Origin: Burkholderiaceae bacterium 16
GTDB taxonomy: Bacteria; Pseudomonadota; Gammaproteobacteria; Burkholderiales; Burkholderiaceae
NCBI GenBank assembly: GCA_000955785.1
Contig: JYOD01000017.1
Span: 1 to 64,000, forward strand
Reading direction: 5' to 3'
DNA length: 64,000 nucleotides
Positions 8,018 to 17,025 of the stretch are shown in pieces. The notes under the pieces were generated by a model. That model searched no databases. It worked only from the letters and a program-made list of their open reading frames with translations, and had not been told where the DNA came from. Position numbers and translations under genes: made by a program. The first letter of the stretch is position 1, and every line of letters begins with the position of its first letter.

Positions 8018-8605
8018 TGCAGACGAGGCGCTTGGCAAGGCCGCGGCGCTTGGCCATGCCGAGGCCCAATATCAGTTAGGCCGGCGCTTGTGGCGCAGGC
8101 GCGGCGCGGACCTGGCCAGCCGGCTGGAAGCCAGTGACCTGGCTATGGCTGAGCGGACGCAATGGCGTGACCCAGGCCGATGACATGCTGCGCCGCCTGA
8201 TCGAACCCGCACGCCCTGCCTCGCAGCCCCAGTGGGACCAGGCGGCGCGCTACGTCATGCCGGCCCCCTGCGGCTCATGGGCATGCGGGTACGGCTGGCG
8301 CAGGCATTCGGGCTGGAGCGCAACGAGATGATGTGGCTGGATCCGCTGCAGGCCCGGCACGGGCACTGTCTCGCCGTCGACGTGTCTGCCGCCTGCTCTC
8401 GCGCCAGGCCGCGACTGATCCTGCTGGACAGCGCGCTGCAGCAGCGCGTACTTGCCGAGGCCTGCACGCTGTTCAGGAGCGCGCCGAAGTCTGGCGGCGA
8501 GGGCGGTGAAGGCGGTGAAAACGATCGCCTGGCTCGCCTCGACCTGCTGCTGGAACTGGCCCGGCCGAGGCTGCGGAAGGTGCTGCCCGGCGCGGCAGCC
8601 AGCGG
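8012..8605 (+). pseudogene. Sel1-repeat protein, truncated and frameshifted
   Basis: A Sel1-type repeat (ADEALGKAAALGHAEAQYQLG) appears abruptly at about 8012 and stops at about 8100. The sequence goes on in another frame (GVTQADDMLRRLIEPARPAS, 8150-8262) and returns to the first frame (MRVRLAQAFGLERNEM, then WLDPLQARHGHCLAVDV and ALQQRVLAEACTLF, 8278-8470). It therefore needs two frame changes and lacks its start. The tail up to about 8605 is Gly/Arg-rich. It is inferred to be a decayed Sel1-like protein gene just upstream of the M14 gene. Confidence 0.6.
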
Positions 8606-8694
8606 GCCTGGGGGTGGCCGCACGCAGGATCGGGAGCCTGCCTATAATGCCGGATCCGATTCCCAGTCCGCCGCGCGCGGCGCCAAGGCCAGCC

Positions 8695-10440
8695 ATGACG
8701 ATCCTGCTCGATACCTCCATTTCACGCACTCTGGACGGCCTGACTGAGCGCCTTGCCTCCCTGCCCGGCACGCGCGTGGAAGCCTGGGTGTTCGAGGATG
8801 CCGCCGCGCGCCGCGCCGCAGAGCATCGCCTGGCCGCAGTGGGTGTGGAGGCGGTCATCCGCAGCGCCTACAAGCCGCTGCTGCATTTCTTCCTCGATGA
8901 ACTGGGCCTGGAAACCGATCACGGCCCGCTTGCCGGCGCGCGCGACATCGCCGTGCGCCTGCCTGCCGCCACGACGGCAACGGCGGCAGCAACGGCACAG
9001 CGTTTCCGGCTGGAAGCCTATCCGCTCGCCGGCATGCTGCCTGGGGGCAGGCTGCGCCTGGGCGAAGGCGACGACCCGGGGCACTATGCCGTCCAGCTCG
9101 ATGGCGGCGTCGCCCATCGCGTATTCGTGCCGCTTGCGGCGTCGGGCGCGCCGTGCGGGTGGCTGCGTGTGTGGCAGGGTGACACCTGCCTGGAGGATGG
9201 GCCGCTGGCGACCGAGTTCGAACTGGCATTCGCCGCCGCCATGAACGCGATCCGCAGCCATGGCTGGGGGGTGCAGGCACCCTATTTCGATGTCCTGCGC
9301 ATTGGCATCGGCACAGGCGGCATCGAGCGCCGGCTGTCCTGTCAGGACGAGTGCATCAGTACGCGCGAAGCCCTGCACGAAGACCTGTACTTCTCCATCC
9401 TGGAGTTCTTCCAGGAACGCGCCGGCTTGCCGCGCGGCGATCGTACCTTGCAACCCGGCCAGATCGTGCCCGATGTGCGCGGCGCGGACGGCGCCGATGG
9501 CGCTACACGGGTGCGCGTGGAATTGCTGCCGCATCCGCGCGTAGAGGCGGCCGACGCTGCCGGGGAGGCGCTTTCCGCCGACGCGCTCGCGGGGCTCTCC
9601 CGGCCGCTGACGCCGGATGAAGCCGCCGTCGAGATGCAAGCGCTTGGCGGCAAGCGCTTCAGCGTCCTGTCCACGCAGGGGCGCGTGGTCCGCGCCACCC
9701 ACATCGAAGGCTCGCTGCCGGGGCTGGTGATTTCCGGTGGTCAGCATGCCAACGAAACCTCTGGCGTGGTGGGTGCGCTGCGCGCGGCACACGCGCTGAA
9801 GCAGCGCCCGCATGCGCACTTCGCCCTGATCGCGCTGGAGAATCCTGACGGCGCGGCCTTGCATGTGCATTTGCGCGAGGACAACCCCCGCCATATGTCG
9901 CATGCCGCGCGCTACACGGCATTAGGCGACGACCTCGAGGCACGCATGGCGCCGCCTTTCGGGGAGAAGGCGGCGCGGCTGGAGGCGATCGAGCGTACCG
10001 GCGCGGGGCTGCACATGAGCCTGCATGGCTATCCCGCCCACGAATGGACGCGCCCGCTTACCGGCTACGTGCCGCCGGGCTTCGAGACCTGGACCATTCC
10101 CAAGGGCTTCTTCCTGATCCTGCGCCACCACGCGGGGCGCGACGGCACGGCATTCATGCAGGCGCTGACTGCGCAACTCGCGGCCTCGCCGGAACTGGCC
10201 GGATTCAACGCCCGGCAACTCGCCACCTGGGGCAGCCATGCCGGCGAGGTGCCATTCCCGGTGCTTAACGGGATTCCCTGCATGATCGTCGAGGATCATC
10301 GCTCAACGGTGCCCTTCACTCTGGTCACCGAATTCCCGGACCAGACCATCTATGGTGACGCCTTCCGACTGGCGCATACGACGCAGATGCGGACCGTGCT
10401 GGCCGCGGCGGAACTGTATTGGGCGGGGCTGCTGAACTGA
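8695..10440 (+). CDS. M14-family zinc carboxypeptidase-like protein
   Basis: The predicted protein is 581 residues. The C-terminal third has the M14 carboxypeptidase signature: ISGGQHANETSG with zinc ligands His351 and Glu354 (HxxE), LIALENPDGA, and a later zinc-ligand candidate His444 in SLHGYPAHEW. The N-terminal 300 residues form a separate alpha/beta region without a domain I can name. No signal peptide is evident, so it may be cytoplasmic. The ATG at 8695 (MTILLDTSISRTLDGL) is preferred; an ATG at 8647 is also in frame, within a TATAAT-like sequence that could be the -10 box. Substrate is unknown. It has no co-directional partner. Confidence 0.8.
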   Translation: MTILLDTSISRTLDGLTERLASLPGTRVEAWVFEDAAARRAAEHRLAAVGVEAVIRSAYKPLLHFFLDELGLETDHGPLAGARDIAVRLPAATTATAAATAQRFRLEAYPLAGMLPGGRLRLGEGDDPGHYAVQLDGGVAHRVFVPLAASGAPCGWLRVWQGDTCLEDGPLATEFELAFAAAMNAIRSHGWGVQAPYFDVLRIGIGTGGIERRLSCQDECISTREALHEDLYFSILEFFQERAGLPRGDRTLQPGQIVPDVRGADGADGATRVRVELLPHPRVEAADAAGEALSADALAGLSRPLTPDEAAVEMQALGGKRFSVLSTQGRVVRATHIEGSLPGLVISGGQHANETSGVVGALRAAHALKQRPHAHFALIALENPDGAALHVHLREDNPRHMSHAARYTALGDDLEARMAPPFGEKAARLEAIERTGAGLHMSLHGYPAHEWTRPLTGYVPPGFETWTIPKGFFLILRHHAGRDGTAFMQALTAQLAASPELAGFNARQLATWGSHAGEVPFPVLNGIPCMIVEDHRSTVPFTLVTEFPDQTIYGDAFRLAHTTQMRTVLAAAELYWAGLLN

Positions 10441-10511
10441 GGCCAGGCGGCTCAGGGGCCGCGGCCGATGGGTGCGTGGCGGGGCAGGGCAAGGGCCCCG
10501 GCCAGATGGCT

Positions 10512-10712
10512 TCAATGGATTGTGCGTGTCACCTTGACGTGCGGCACCGTTGTCGCTGCCGTGCTTTCGGGCGTGGCGCCCTCGTCTTGCTCGATCATGG
10601 TGGCCGCGAGGCTGAGCGCAGCCTGCATCTCTTCATGCGAAAGGCCGGACGATAACGCAAGACGCACCGCCAGGGATGCCAGTCGTGCGACTTCATAACT
10701 TGGGATGCTCAT
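10512..10712 (-). CDS. Small conserved hypothetical protein, 66 aa
   Basis: The protein starts MSIPSYEVARLASLAVRLA and has a helix-turn-helix-like pair of amphipathic helices (LSHEEMQAALSLAATMIEQ), then a Thr/Ala-rich tail. It is soluble with no metal or catalytic motif. AAGGAG 6 nt before the ATG at 10712 supports this start; the longer frame up to 10820 has a Pro/Arg-rich composition and is rejected. It lies downstream of cysK on the same strand, about 180 bp away, so co-transcription is possible. Confidence 0.7.
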   Translation of the reverse strand: MSIPSYEVARLASLAVRLALSSGLSHEEMQAALSLAATMIEQDEGATPESTAATTVPHVKVTRTIH

Positions 10713-10889
10713 CTCAACTCCTTGTGTCAACGCTTTACCGGGCCCCGCCGCGCGGGGCAGCGGGACCGGTGGTGCGCCAGATCGGCAAAATCGGCAGCCG
10801 GCGCGCTCTTGCGCCGGCACCTGTCAATCTCCAGTATGGTTCACCGCGGGCCGCGCTGCCTGAAGAGAATCCCGCGGCGGCACGCGGCC

Positions 10890-11807
10890 TTATGCCGGCA
10901 GGAAGCCTTCCACAGTGAGATAGCGCTCGCCGGTGTCGTAATTGAAGCCCAGCACGGTGGCACCGGCCGGCAGGTCGGGCAGCTTCTGGGCAATGGCGGC
11001 AAGGGTGGCGCCGGAGGAGATGCCCACCAGCATGCCCTCTTCGCGTGCGGCGCGGCGCGCCATCTCGCGTGCCGGCTCGGCGTCGACCTGGATGACGCCG
11101 TCCAGCAGTTCGGTATCCAGGTTCCTGGGGATGAAGCCGGCGCCGATGCCCTGGATCGGGTGCGGTGCGGGCGCGCCGCCGGAAATGACCGGCGAGGCCA
11201 CAGGCTCGACCGCGAATACCTTCAGCGCGGGCCACTTCTGTTTCAGTACGCGGGCGCAGCCGGTGATATGGCCGCCCGTGCCCACGCCGGTAATCAGCGC
11301 GTCGATGCCCTGCGGGAAGTCCGCCAGGATCTCCAGCGCCGTGGCCCGGACATGTGCTTCGATATTGGCGGGATTCTCGAATTGCTGCGGCATCCATGCG
11401 CCGGGCGTGGCCGCCACCAGTTCCTCGGCACGGGCGATCGCGCCCTTCATGCCTTTTTCGCGCGGGGTCAGGTCGAAGGTGGCGCCGTAGGCCAGCATCA
11501 GGCGGCGGCGCTCCACCGACATGCTGTCAGGCATCACCAGCACCAGCTTGTAGCCTTTGACCGCGGCCACCATGGCCAGGCCGATCCCGGTATTGCCCGA
11601 GGTGGGCTCGATGATGGTGCCGCCGGGCTTGAGCAGGCCGGACTGCTCGGCTGCCTCGACCATCGACAGGGCGATCCGGTCCTTGATGGAACCTCCGGGG
11701 TTGGAGCGCTCGGACTTGATCCAGACCTGGTGCGTATCGCCAAAGAGCCGCTGGACGCGGATATGGGGCGTATTGCCAATGGTCTGCAGGATGTTGTCGA
11801 CCTTCAT
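10890..11807 (-). CDS. cysK: Cysteine synthase (O-acetylserine sulfhydrylase)
   Basis: This PLP enzyme makes cysteine from O-acetylserine and sulfide in the cytoplasm. The 305-residue protein has the family start ([14 protein letters not shown]), the PLP lysine Lys42 in [10 protein letters not shown], the substrate loop [12 protein letters not shown] and the PLP-phosphate loop [10 protein letters not shown]. The C-terminus GISSGA...NYDTGERYL is also typical. Length and motifs fit CysK rather than cystathionine beta-synthase. GGAG lies 7 nt before the ATG at 11807. It appears monocistronic or followed by the small gene at 10512-10712. Confidence 0.95.
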   Translation of the reverse strand: MKVDNILQTIGNTPHIRVQRLFGDTHQVWIKSERSNPGGSIKDRIALSMVEAAEQSGLLKPGGTIIEPTSGNTGIGLAMVAAVKGYKLVLVMPDSMSVERRRLMLAYGATFDLTPREKGMKGAIARAEELVAATPGAWMPQQFENPANIEAHVRATALEILADFPQGIDALITGVGTGGHITGCARVLKQKWPALKVFAVEPVASPVISGGAPAPHPIQGIGAGFIPRNLDTELLDGVIQVDAEPAREMARRAAREEGMLVGISSGATLAAIAQKLPDLPAGATVLGFNYDTGERYLTVEGFLPA

Positions 11808-11958
11808 TCGGAATCTCCAGGGATGTTTTCTAACCGGACTCGCGAGTGCGTCCGGACTAGCATGCGCCGGGGGATTCTAGCCGGGCAGTGGATGGCCATG
11901 CGATTTTCCCGTCATATCGGCACAGGCAAGCGCTGGCGGGCGCGCGGCTGCCCGGCGC

Positions 11959-13191
11959 TCAGTGGCAGGCATCGGTGTGCGCAGGCAGGCAGCGGTCGCG
12001 CGCGGGCAGCGATTCCAGTTTCGAGGCGAGGACGACGCGGCTGCGGCCGCGCCGCTTGGCTTCATACAGAGCGCGGTCGGCGCCGCCAAAGAGCTTGTCC
12101 CAGGTGGCTGTCCCGCCGCCCTGGCCGTCGCGGATCTGCGCCACGCCGATGCTGGCGCTGGCGAATCCGCCAAGCTCGTGCGGCAACGCGATGGCGCGGA
12201 TGCCTCGCAGGATGCGGTTGGCCAGCAGGATGGCATCGGCTTCGGTGGTATGCGGGCAAAGCACGCAGAATTCTTCCCCGCCATAACGGCCCGCCAGGTC
12301 CGTGGCGCGGTGCGTTGCCTTCAGAACCTTGCCGATCTGCTGCAGGATGCGGTCGCCCGCCCGGTGTCCGCTGCTGTCATTGATGCGCTTGAAGCGATCG
12401 ATGTCGATCACCAGGCAGCTCAGCGGATGGCCGTGGCGCGTGAATTCGGCGGACAGCACCCGGGCGGCGTCATCCATGGCGCCGCGGTTCAACAGTCCGG
12501 TCAACGGATCGAGGCGCGCCTGCTTTTCCTGTTCGGCCAGCATCCCCTCCATGGTCATCAGCGTAAATCCAGCCAGGCCGGCGAGGATTGCCACGAAGGC
12601 AGGCAGCAGGCGCAGCTGGAACAGGACCTCGGCATCCAGGCTGGGCGCCGGGGCGCCCGCCTTGAGTACCGCATACAGGTCGCAGCACTGCGCCAGCCAT
12701 TGCAGGCCGCACGCCGTCAGCACCAGCGGACGGCTGCGGCGGGTCAGTGCTTGCGGCCGTTGCAACAGGTAAGCGAGCGTGAAGCTGGCGGTGATGGCAG
12801 CCACCGCGTTGCCAGTGATTTCGGCCAGGCGGCTGCCGTCGCCCAGCGCGGCGGCAGCGAGCACGGCGACGATGGCGAGCGCACCGGCAGTGAGCGGGAG
12901 GGAGTCCGCCGATTGGCGGCCATCGGCCAGCAACACGCCGCGATGGATTAGCAACTGGGCGGCCACGCCAAAGAGCGGCGCCAGCAGCAGGAACCAGGCA
13001 GGCCCGCCGCGGGCATCGATGACCAGCAGGCCCGCGGCGCAGGCGAACACCTGTCCTGCACCCCAGGCGCGGCCGGCCGCGCTCTGGCGCAGGGCCATCA
13101 TCAGGGCCACGAGGATGCATTGCATGGCGGTGAACAGGACAAGCAATGCCATCACGGCAGTGCCCTCATCTGACTGCATGAGAATTCCCAT
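11959..13191 (-). CDS. Membrane diguanylate cyclase (GGDEF)
   Basis: It makes the second messenger c-di-GMP from two GTP. The 410-residue protein has an N-terminal region with about six hydrophobic segments (ALLVLFTAMQCILVALMMAL onward) and a C-terminal GGDEF domain starting DPLTGLLNRGAM. The active-site motif is GGEEF, an accepted functional variant, and RATD five residues before it forms the RxxD inhibitory site, so feedback inhibition is expected. There is no PAS or EAL domain. The start at 13191 (or ATG 13179) is chosen because the long upstream frame has non-coding composition. It is divergent from the pel operon, whose PelD binds c-di-GMP, so a functional link is plausible but inferred. 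Confidence 0.88.
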   Translation of the reverse strand: MGILMQSDEGTAVMALLVLFTAMQCILVALMMALRQSAAGRAWGAGQVFACAAGLLVIDARGGPAWFLLLAPLFGVAAQLLIHRGVLLADGRQSADSLPLTAGALAIVAVLAAAALGDGSRLAEITGNAVAAITASFTLAYLLQRPQALTRRSRPLVLTACGLQWLAQCCDLYAVLKAGAPAPSLDAEVLFQLRLLPAFVAILAGLAGFTLMTMEGMLAEQEKQARLDPLTGLLNRGAMDDAARVLSAEFTRHGHPLSCLVIDIDRFKRINDSSGHRAGDRILQQIGKVLKATHRATDLAGRYGGEEFCVLCPHTTEADAILLANRILRGIRAIALPHELGGFASASIGVAQIRDGQGGGTATWDKLFGGADRALYEAKRRGRSRVVLASKLESLPARDRCLPAHTDACH

Positions 13192-13857
13192 CGAGTTCGG
13201 CGCGTGGTAGATGCGCCGGAGTTTGCCTTCGAAGGTGGGTTCGCGCGTGTTGCGTGGAGCCCGTCTGTGCGCCCTGGTTGGGTTGCGACATTGCCGAATG
13301 CGGCGTGCCGCCGGCGCATGTCCGGTGTGGCCTTGCCGAGGTGAAGTTATTTTTCTGTTTGAGAAAATTCTACACAGCGAAGTGCTGCAAATGCCTTGCA
13401 TCCACCGTGTGTGACAATTGTTGACATTAGTGCCGAGACGCGTGATCTAAGATGCGCTTGTTCGTTGCGCCGACCGGGTGCGGAGCGTTATATGCCGGCT
13501 GGGACCATGGCGCGATTCGTGGATTTTCGTCCCCACCAGACACCTTCGGAGTCGAGCTTTCGACACGTACTGTGATAACTTTGCCGTGGCGAAAAACAAC
13601 AAAAATGAAGAAAATGCCGAAATTGTAAGAAGCTTGCCGAACGCGGGAACACTCTGCCAAGGTGCGCCGCCGCAGGTCATCCCCAGGTGTGCAACGCCAG
13701 GCGGGCGGACTTGTCAGGCATGATCGTAGTGCTCGGAACAGGGGAACCGGCGTTACCAGGCAATACCAGCTTGAGCTTGCGTTTGCCTGGTACGTCATTC
13801 CTAGTCCGAAATGCTTATATCCACGATTACCCGAGTGCCTCAGAATCTTGCGTCTTT

Positions 13858-13875
13858 AGTGCTTATATATGCACT
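13858..13875 (+). promoter_or_regulatory. Short AT-centred inverted repeat in the pelA leader
   Basis: AGTGC and GCACT flank an 8-bp TTATATAT centre. The left half overlaps the second copy of the TGCTTATAT direct repeat. It looks like a protein-binding site or a -10 region about 190 bp before pelA. No regulator can be named. Confidence 0.35.
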
Positions 13876-13911
13876 TCAAGTATGGCGCGTTGAGAAGTAA
13901 CCTGCGGGGGA

Positions 13912-13930
13912 CTGCCGGAATTTCCGGCAG
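13912..13930 (+). promoter_or_regulatory. Perfect 9-bp inverted repeat in the pelA leader
   Basis: CTGCCGGAA and TTCCGGCAG are separated by a single T, giving a 19-bp palindrome 137 bp upstream of the pelA GTG. The one-base centre suits a dimeric repressor or activator site better than an RNA hairpin, though an mRNA stem is possible. Confidence 0.5.
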
Positions 13931-13984
13931 CGCGGGAAGCCGTAGATGGGATCCGCCATACCCGGAATGCATCGCCTGGCGGCA

Positions 13985-14000
13985 GCGCGCGAAAGCGCGC
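13985..14000 (+). promoter_or_regulatory. GCGCGC-GAAA-GCGCGC hairpin in the pelA leader
   Basis: Two GCGCGC arms enclose a GAAA tetraloop, a very stable RNA hairpin if transcribed. It lies 67 bp before the pelA start and about 50 bp before the ribosome site AGGGG. No T run follows, so it is not a classic terminator. Confidence 0.5.
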
Positions 14001-14067
14001 AGGCAGGCGAGCCAGGCGAGCACTTCCGGAGCGGGACAGAAAAAATGAAAAGAATAGGGGTCAGCAA

Positions 14068-17025
14068 GTGAATTTGTTGCGATTGGACGGCGTCATGCGC
14101 CGTGTGGCCGGCTTGCGCCAAGCAAGCCGGGGCACGTCAATGACGAGAGCCTGGCTTGGCGCACTGCTGGCCGCATTGGCTGCCTGGCTAAGCCCGGCGC
14201 AGGCGCAGACGTTGGCATCCGCCAGTGCGCGCACCCCCAACATTGCCTTCCACTACGGCAGCAAGCCGCCGGTGGACTCCCTGCAAGCCTTCGATATCGC
14301 GGTGGTCGAACCCGACAGCGGCTTCGACCCGCGTACCGCTGCCACGCCCAAGACGCAATGGTTCTCCTACGTCAGCATTGGCGAGGTCTATCCTTCGCGT
14401 CCCTACCTGAAGGACATCCCCAAGGCCTGGCTGACCGGCAATAACGACGCCTGGGGCGCCAAGGTGGTCGACCAGGCGGCCGAGGGCTGGCCGGCCTTCT
14501 ATGTGGACAAGGTCATCACGCCGCTGTGGCAGCGCGGCTTCCGCGGCTTCTTCCTCGACACGCTCGATTCCTACCAGCTCGTTGCCAAGACCGATGCCGA
14601 GCGCGTCCGCCAGGAAGCCGGCATGGTGGCGGTGATCCGTGCCATCAAGGCCCGCTATCCAGAGGCCAGGCTGATCTTCAACCGCGGCTTCGAGATCCTG
14701 CCGCAGGTCAGCCAGCTGGCGTACGCGGTCGCGTTCGAGTCGCTCTACCGCGGCTGGGACCAGGCTGGCAAGCGCTACACCGAGGTCAGCGACGCCGATC
14801 GCAACTGGCTGCTCGGCCAGGCCCGCACTATCCGCGAGCAGTACCGCCTGCCGGTGATCTCGATCGACTACTGCCCGCCCGCCGGCCGCAAATGCGCGCG
14901 CGACACCGCCGCGCGGATCCGGGCGCTGGACATCATCCCCTACGTGGCCGACCCTGGCTTGCAGACGGTCGGCATCGGCAACATCGAGGTGATGCCGCGC
15001 CGCGTGCTGATGATGCAGGACCGCGACCCGGGCGTGCTGGTCGATCGTTCCCCGGGCGTGCGTTTCGTGGCGATGCCGCTGAACTACCTGGGCTATCGCG
15101 TGGACTTCGCCGAAGCCAGCGAGCCGTTGCCCGAGGTCGGCCCGGATCGCTACGCCGGCGTGGTGATCTGGCTGGGCGGCGCGCGCGACCAGCCCATGCG
15201 GTTCGCCAACTGGGTGCAGAAGCTGATCGAACAGGGCGTGCCTGTGGTGTTCATGAACGACTTCGGCGGACCCATTGGCGGCCCGCTGGCGGCCGCCCTG
15301 AAGCTCAAGTCCGTCAAGGGCAAGGTGAGCGGGCCGGTGGAGGTCGTGTCGAAAGACCCGATGATGGGATTCGAGATGCCGGTAGCGCCGGACCGGACCC
15401 AGGCCGTGGCCGTGCAAGTCCGGGAGGGAGGGGGCAGCCGCTCGCTGCTGCGCTTGCGCTCGGGCACGCTGACCTACGACGCTGCCGCGATCACATCTTG
15501 GGGCGGGTACGTGCTCAGCCCCTACGCCGTGCGGCAGAGCGCGGGTACCGACCAGAGCCGCTGGATCCTTCAGCCGCTGTCTTTCTTGCGCGAGGCACTG
15601 CGCCTGCCGGCGATGCCGGTGCCCGATGTCACCACCGAGAACGGGCGGCGCCTGCTGACCATCCACATCGACGGCGACGGCTTTGCCTCGCGCGCGGAGA
15701 TCCCCGGTGGCGGCTTTTCCGGCGAGGTACTGTTTCGCGAGATCTTCGACCGCTACCGCTTGCCGATGACGATGTCGATTATCCAGGGCGAGGTCGCCAG
15801 CGACGGCATGTATCCCAGGCTGACCGCCGAACTGGAGCCGATCGCGCGCAAGATCTTCGCGCAGCCTTATGTCGAGGTGGCCAGCCATACCTTCTCGCAT
15901 CCGTTCGAGTGGGGCCGCACCGTGCCAGCCGCGACGCGCCCGGGAAATAATAACGAAGTCGCCAATGAAGGCGCCAACGAAGGCGCCGGAGACTTCCACC
16001 TGGCGATTCGCGGTTACCGGATGGACTTGCGGCGCGAGATCGGCGGCTCGATCGACTATATCAACCGTACCCTGGCGCCCGCGGGCAAGCCTGTCAGCCT
16101 GCTGCTGTGGTCTGGCGATTGCCAGCCGCCGGCCGCTGCGATCAAACTGGCCGACCAGGCCGGCGTACTCAATATGAATGGCGGCGACACGCTGATCACG
16201 CGCAGCAACCCGAGCTGGACCCAGATATCCCCGCTTGGCATCAACAAGCCTGACGGCACCTTCCAGGTCTTTGCTCCCAACCAGAACGAGAACGTCTACA
16301 CCAATCTCTGGCACGGACCCTACTATGGTTTCGAGCGCGTGATCGAAACCTATGAACTGACCGACCGGCCGCTGCGCTTCAAGCCGGTCAACATCTACTA
16401 CCACAGCTACTCGGGTACCAAGGTGGCCTCGCTCAGGGCGCTGCGCAAGGTCTATGACTACGTGCTGGGCCAGCAACTGATGCCATTGCATGCCACCGAC
16501 TACGTGCGCAAGGTGATCGACTGGCAAGGCATGGCGGTGGCCCGCGAGCTTGGCGGCGACGGCGAGCAAGCCGGCGCGTGGATCGTGCGCGGCGACGGCA
16601 ACCTGCGCAACGTGCGCTGGACCGGCACGGGCGTGCCCGACGTGGCCGGCTCGCAAGGCGTGACCGGCACCTCCGCGGCGCCCGGCGGCGGGGTCTACGT
16701 GCACCTGGCCGACGGCGCCTCGCGCATCGTGATGCGCGCCGCCAGTGCAGCGGCCGTGCCTGCCGGCCCGGAGATCGCGGAAGCCAGCGGCTTCGTGCGG
16801 AACTGGCAGCACGCCGGCGAGGACGGCGCACAGCAGATCCGATTTGAGTTCAGCGGCTACACCAAGCCTTTCTTCCGTCTCACAGGCGCGGACCGTTGCC
16901 GGGTTGCCATCGATGGCAAGCCGGTGCAGGGCGTGCGGGAGCGCGGCACGCTGCGTTTCGATACCATGCCCGTTTCCAATCCCGACAATGCCAAGCAAAG
17001 CGTCGAAATCACCTGCGCCGCCTGA
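14068..17025 (+). CDS. pelA: PelA, Pel polysaccharide deacetylase/hydrolase
   Basis: PelA is the periplasmic enzyme that deacetylates Pel (a GalN/GalNAc-rich polymer) and can also hydrolyse it. From the GTG at 14068 it is 985 residues: a cleavable signal (TRAWLGALLAALAAWLSPAQAQ), an N-terminal TIM-barrel glycoside-hydrolase domain (FHYGSKPP, WFSYVSIGEVYPS, FRGFFLDTLDSY), a middle domain, a CE4-type deacetylase with Asp535 and Asp537 in HIDGDGF and the metal-binding His607/His611 in SHTFSH, and a C-terminal beta domain. AGGGG lies 7 nt before GTG 14068; ATG 14140 gives a shorter, more typical signal peptide and is an alternative. It is the first gene of pelABCDEFG and overlaps pelB by 38 bp. 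Confidence 0.95.
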   Translation: MNLLRLDGVMRRVAGLRQASRGTSMTRAWLGALLAALAAWLSPAQAQTLASASARTPNIAFHYGSKPPVDSLQAFDIAVVEPDSGFDPRTAATPKTQWFSYVSIGEVYPSRPYLKDIPKAWLTGNNDAWGAKVVDQAAEGWPAFYVDKVITPLWQRGFRGFFLDTLDSYQLVAKTDAERVRQEAGMVAVIRAIKARYPEARLIFNRGFEILPQVSQLAYAVAFESLYRGWDQAGKRYTEVSDADRNWLLGQARTIREQYRLPVISIDYCPPAGRKCARDTAARIRALDIIPYVADPGLQTVGIGNIEVMPRRVLMMQDRDPGVLVDRSPGVRFVAMPLNYLGYRVDFAEASEPLPEVGPDRYAGVVIWLGGARDQPMRFANWVQKLIEQGVPVVFMNDFGGPIGGPLAAALKLKSVKGKVSGPVEVVSKDPMMGFEMPVAPDRTQAVAVQVREGGGSRSLLRLRSGTLTYDAAAITSWGGYVLSPYAVRQSAGTDQSRWILQPLSFLREALRLPAMPVPDVTTENGRRLLTIHIDGDGFASRAEIPGGGFSGEVLFREIFDRYRLPMTMSIIQGEVASDGMYPRLTAELEPIARKIFAQPYVEVASHTFSHPFEWGRTVPAATRPGNNNEVANEGANEGAGDFHLAIRGYRMDLRREIGGSIDYINRTLAPAGKPVSLLLWSGDCQPPAAAIKLADQAGVLNMNGGDTLITRSNPSWTQISPLGINKPDGTFQVFAPNQNENVYTNLWHGPYYGFERVIETYELTDRPLRFKPVNIYYHSYSGTKVASLRALRKVYDYVLGQQLMPLHATDYVRKVIDWQGMAVARELGGDGEQAGAWIVRGDGNLRNVRWTGTGVPDVAGSQGVTGTSAAPGGGVYVHLADGASRIVMRAASAAAVPAGPEIAEASGFVRNWQHAGEDGAQQIRFEFSGYTKPFFRLTGADRCRVAIDGKPVQGVRERGTLRFDTMPVSNPDNAKQSVEITCAA

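Larger units (their letters stand above)
13192..14067. other. Divergent intergenic region upstream of pelA
   Basis: This 876-bp gap separates the diguanylate cyclase from pelA and must hold both promoters. On the plus strand TTGACA at 13421-13426 could be a -35 box with a poor TCTAAG-like -10. Further down are two copies of TGCTTATAT exactly 48 bp apart (13812-13820 and 13860-13868) and three inverted repeats, listed separately. Small open frames (13478-13893) have no ribosome sites. The promoter assignment is tentative. Confidence 0.5.

Noticed and set aside
8722..9903. Long minus-strand frame opposite the M14 gene
   Set aside because: Composition and lack of a ribosome site mark it as a shadow of the peptidase gene.
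13421..13451. TTGACA with TCTAAG as a full sigma-70 promoter for pelA
   Set aside because: The -35 is good but the -10 is poor and the spacing is 19 bp; mentioned only as a possibility, not annotated as a promoter.
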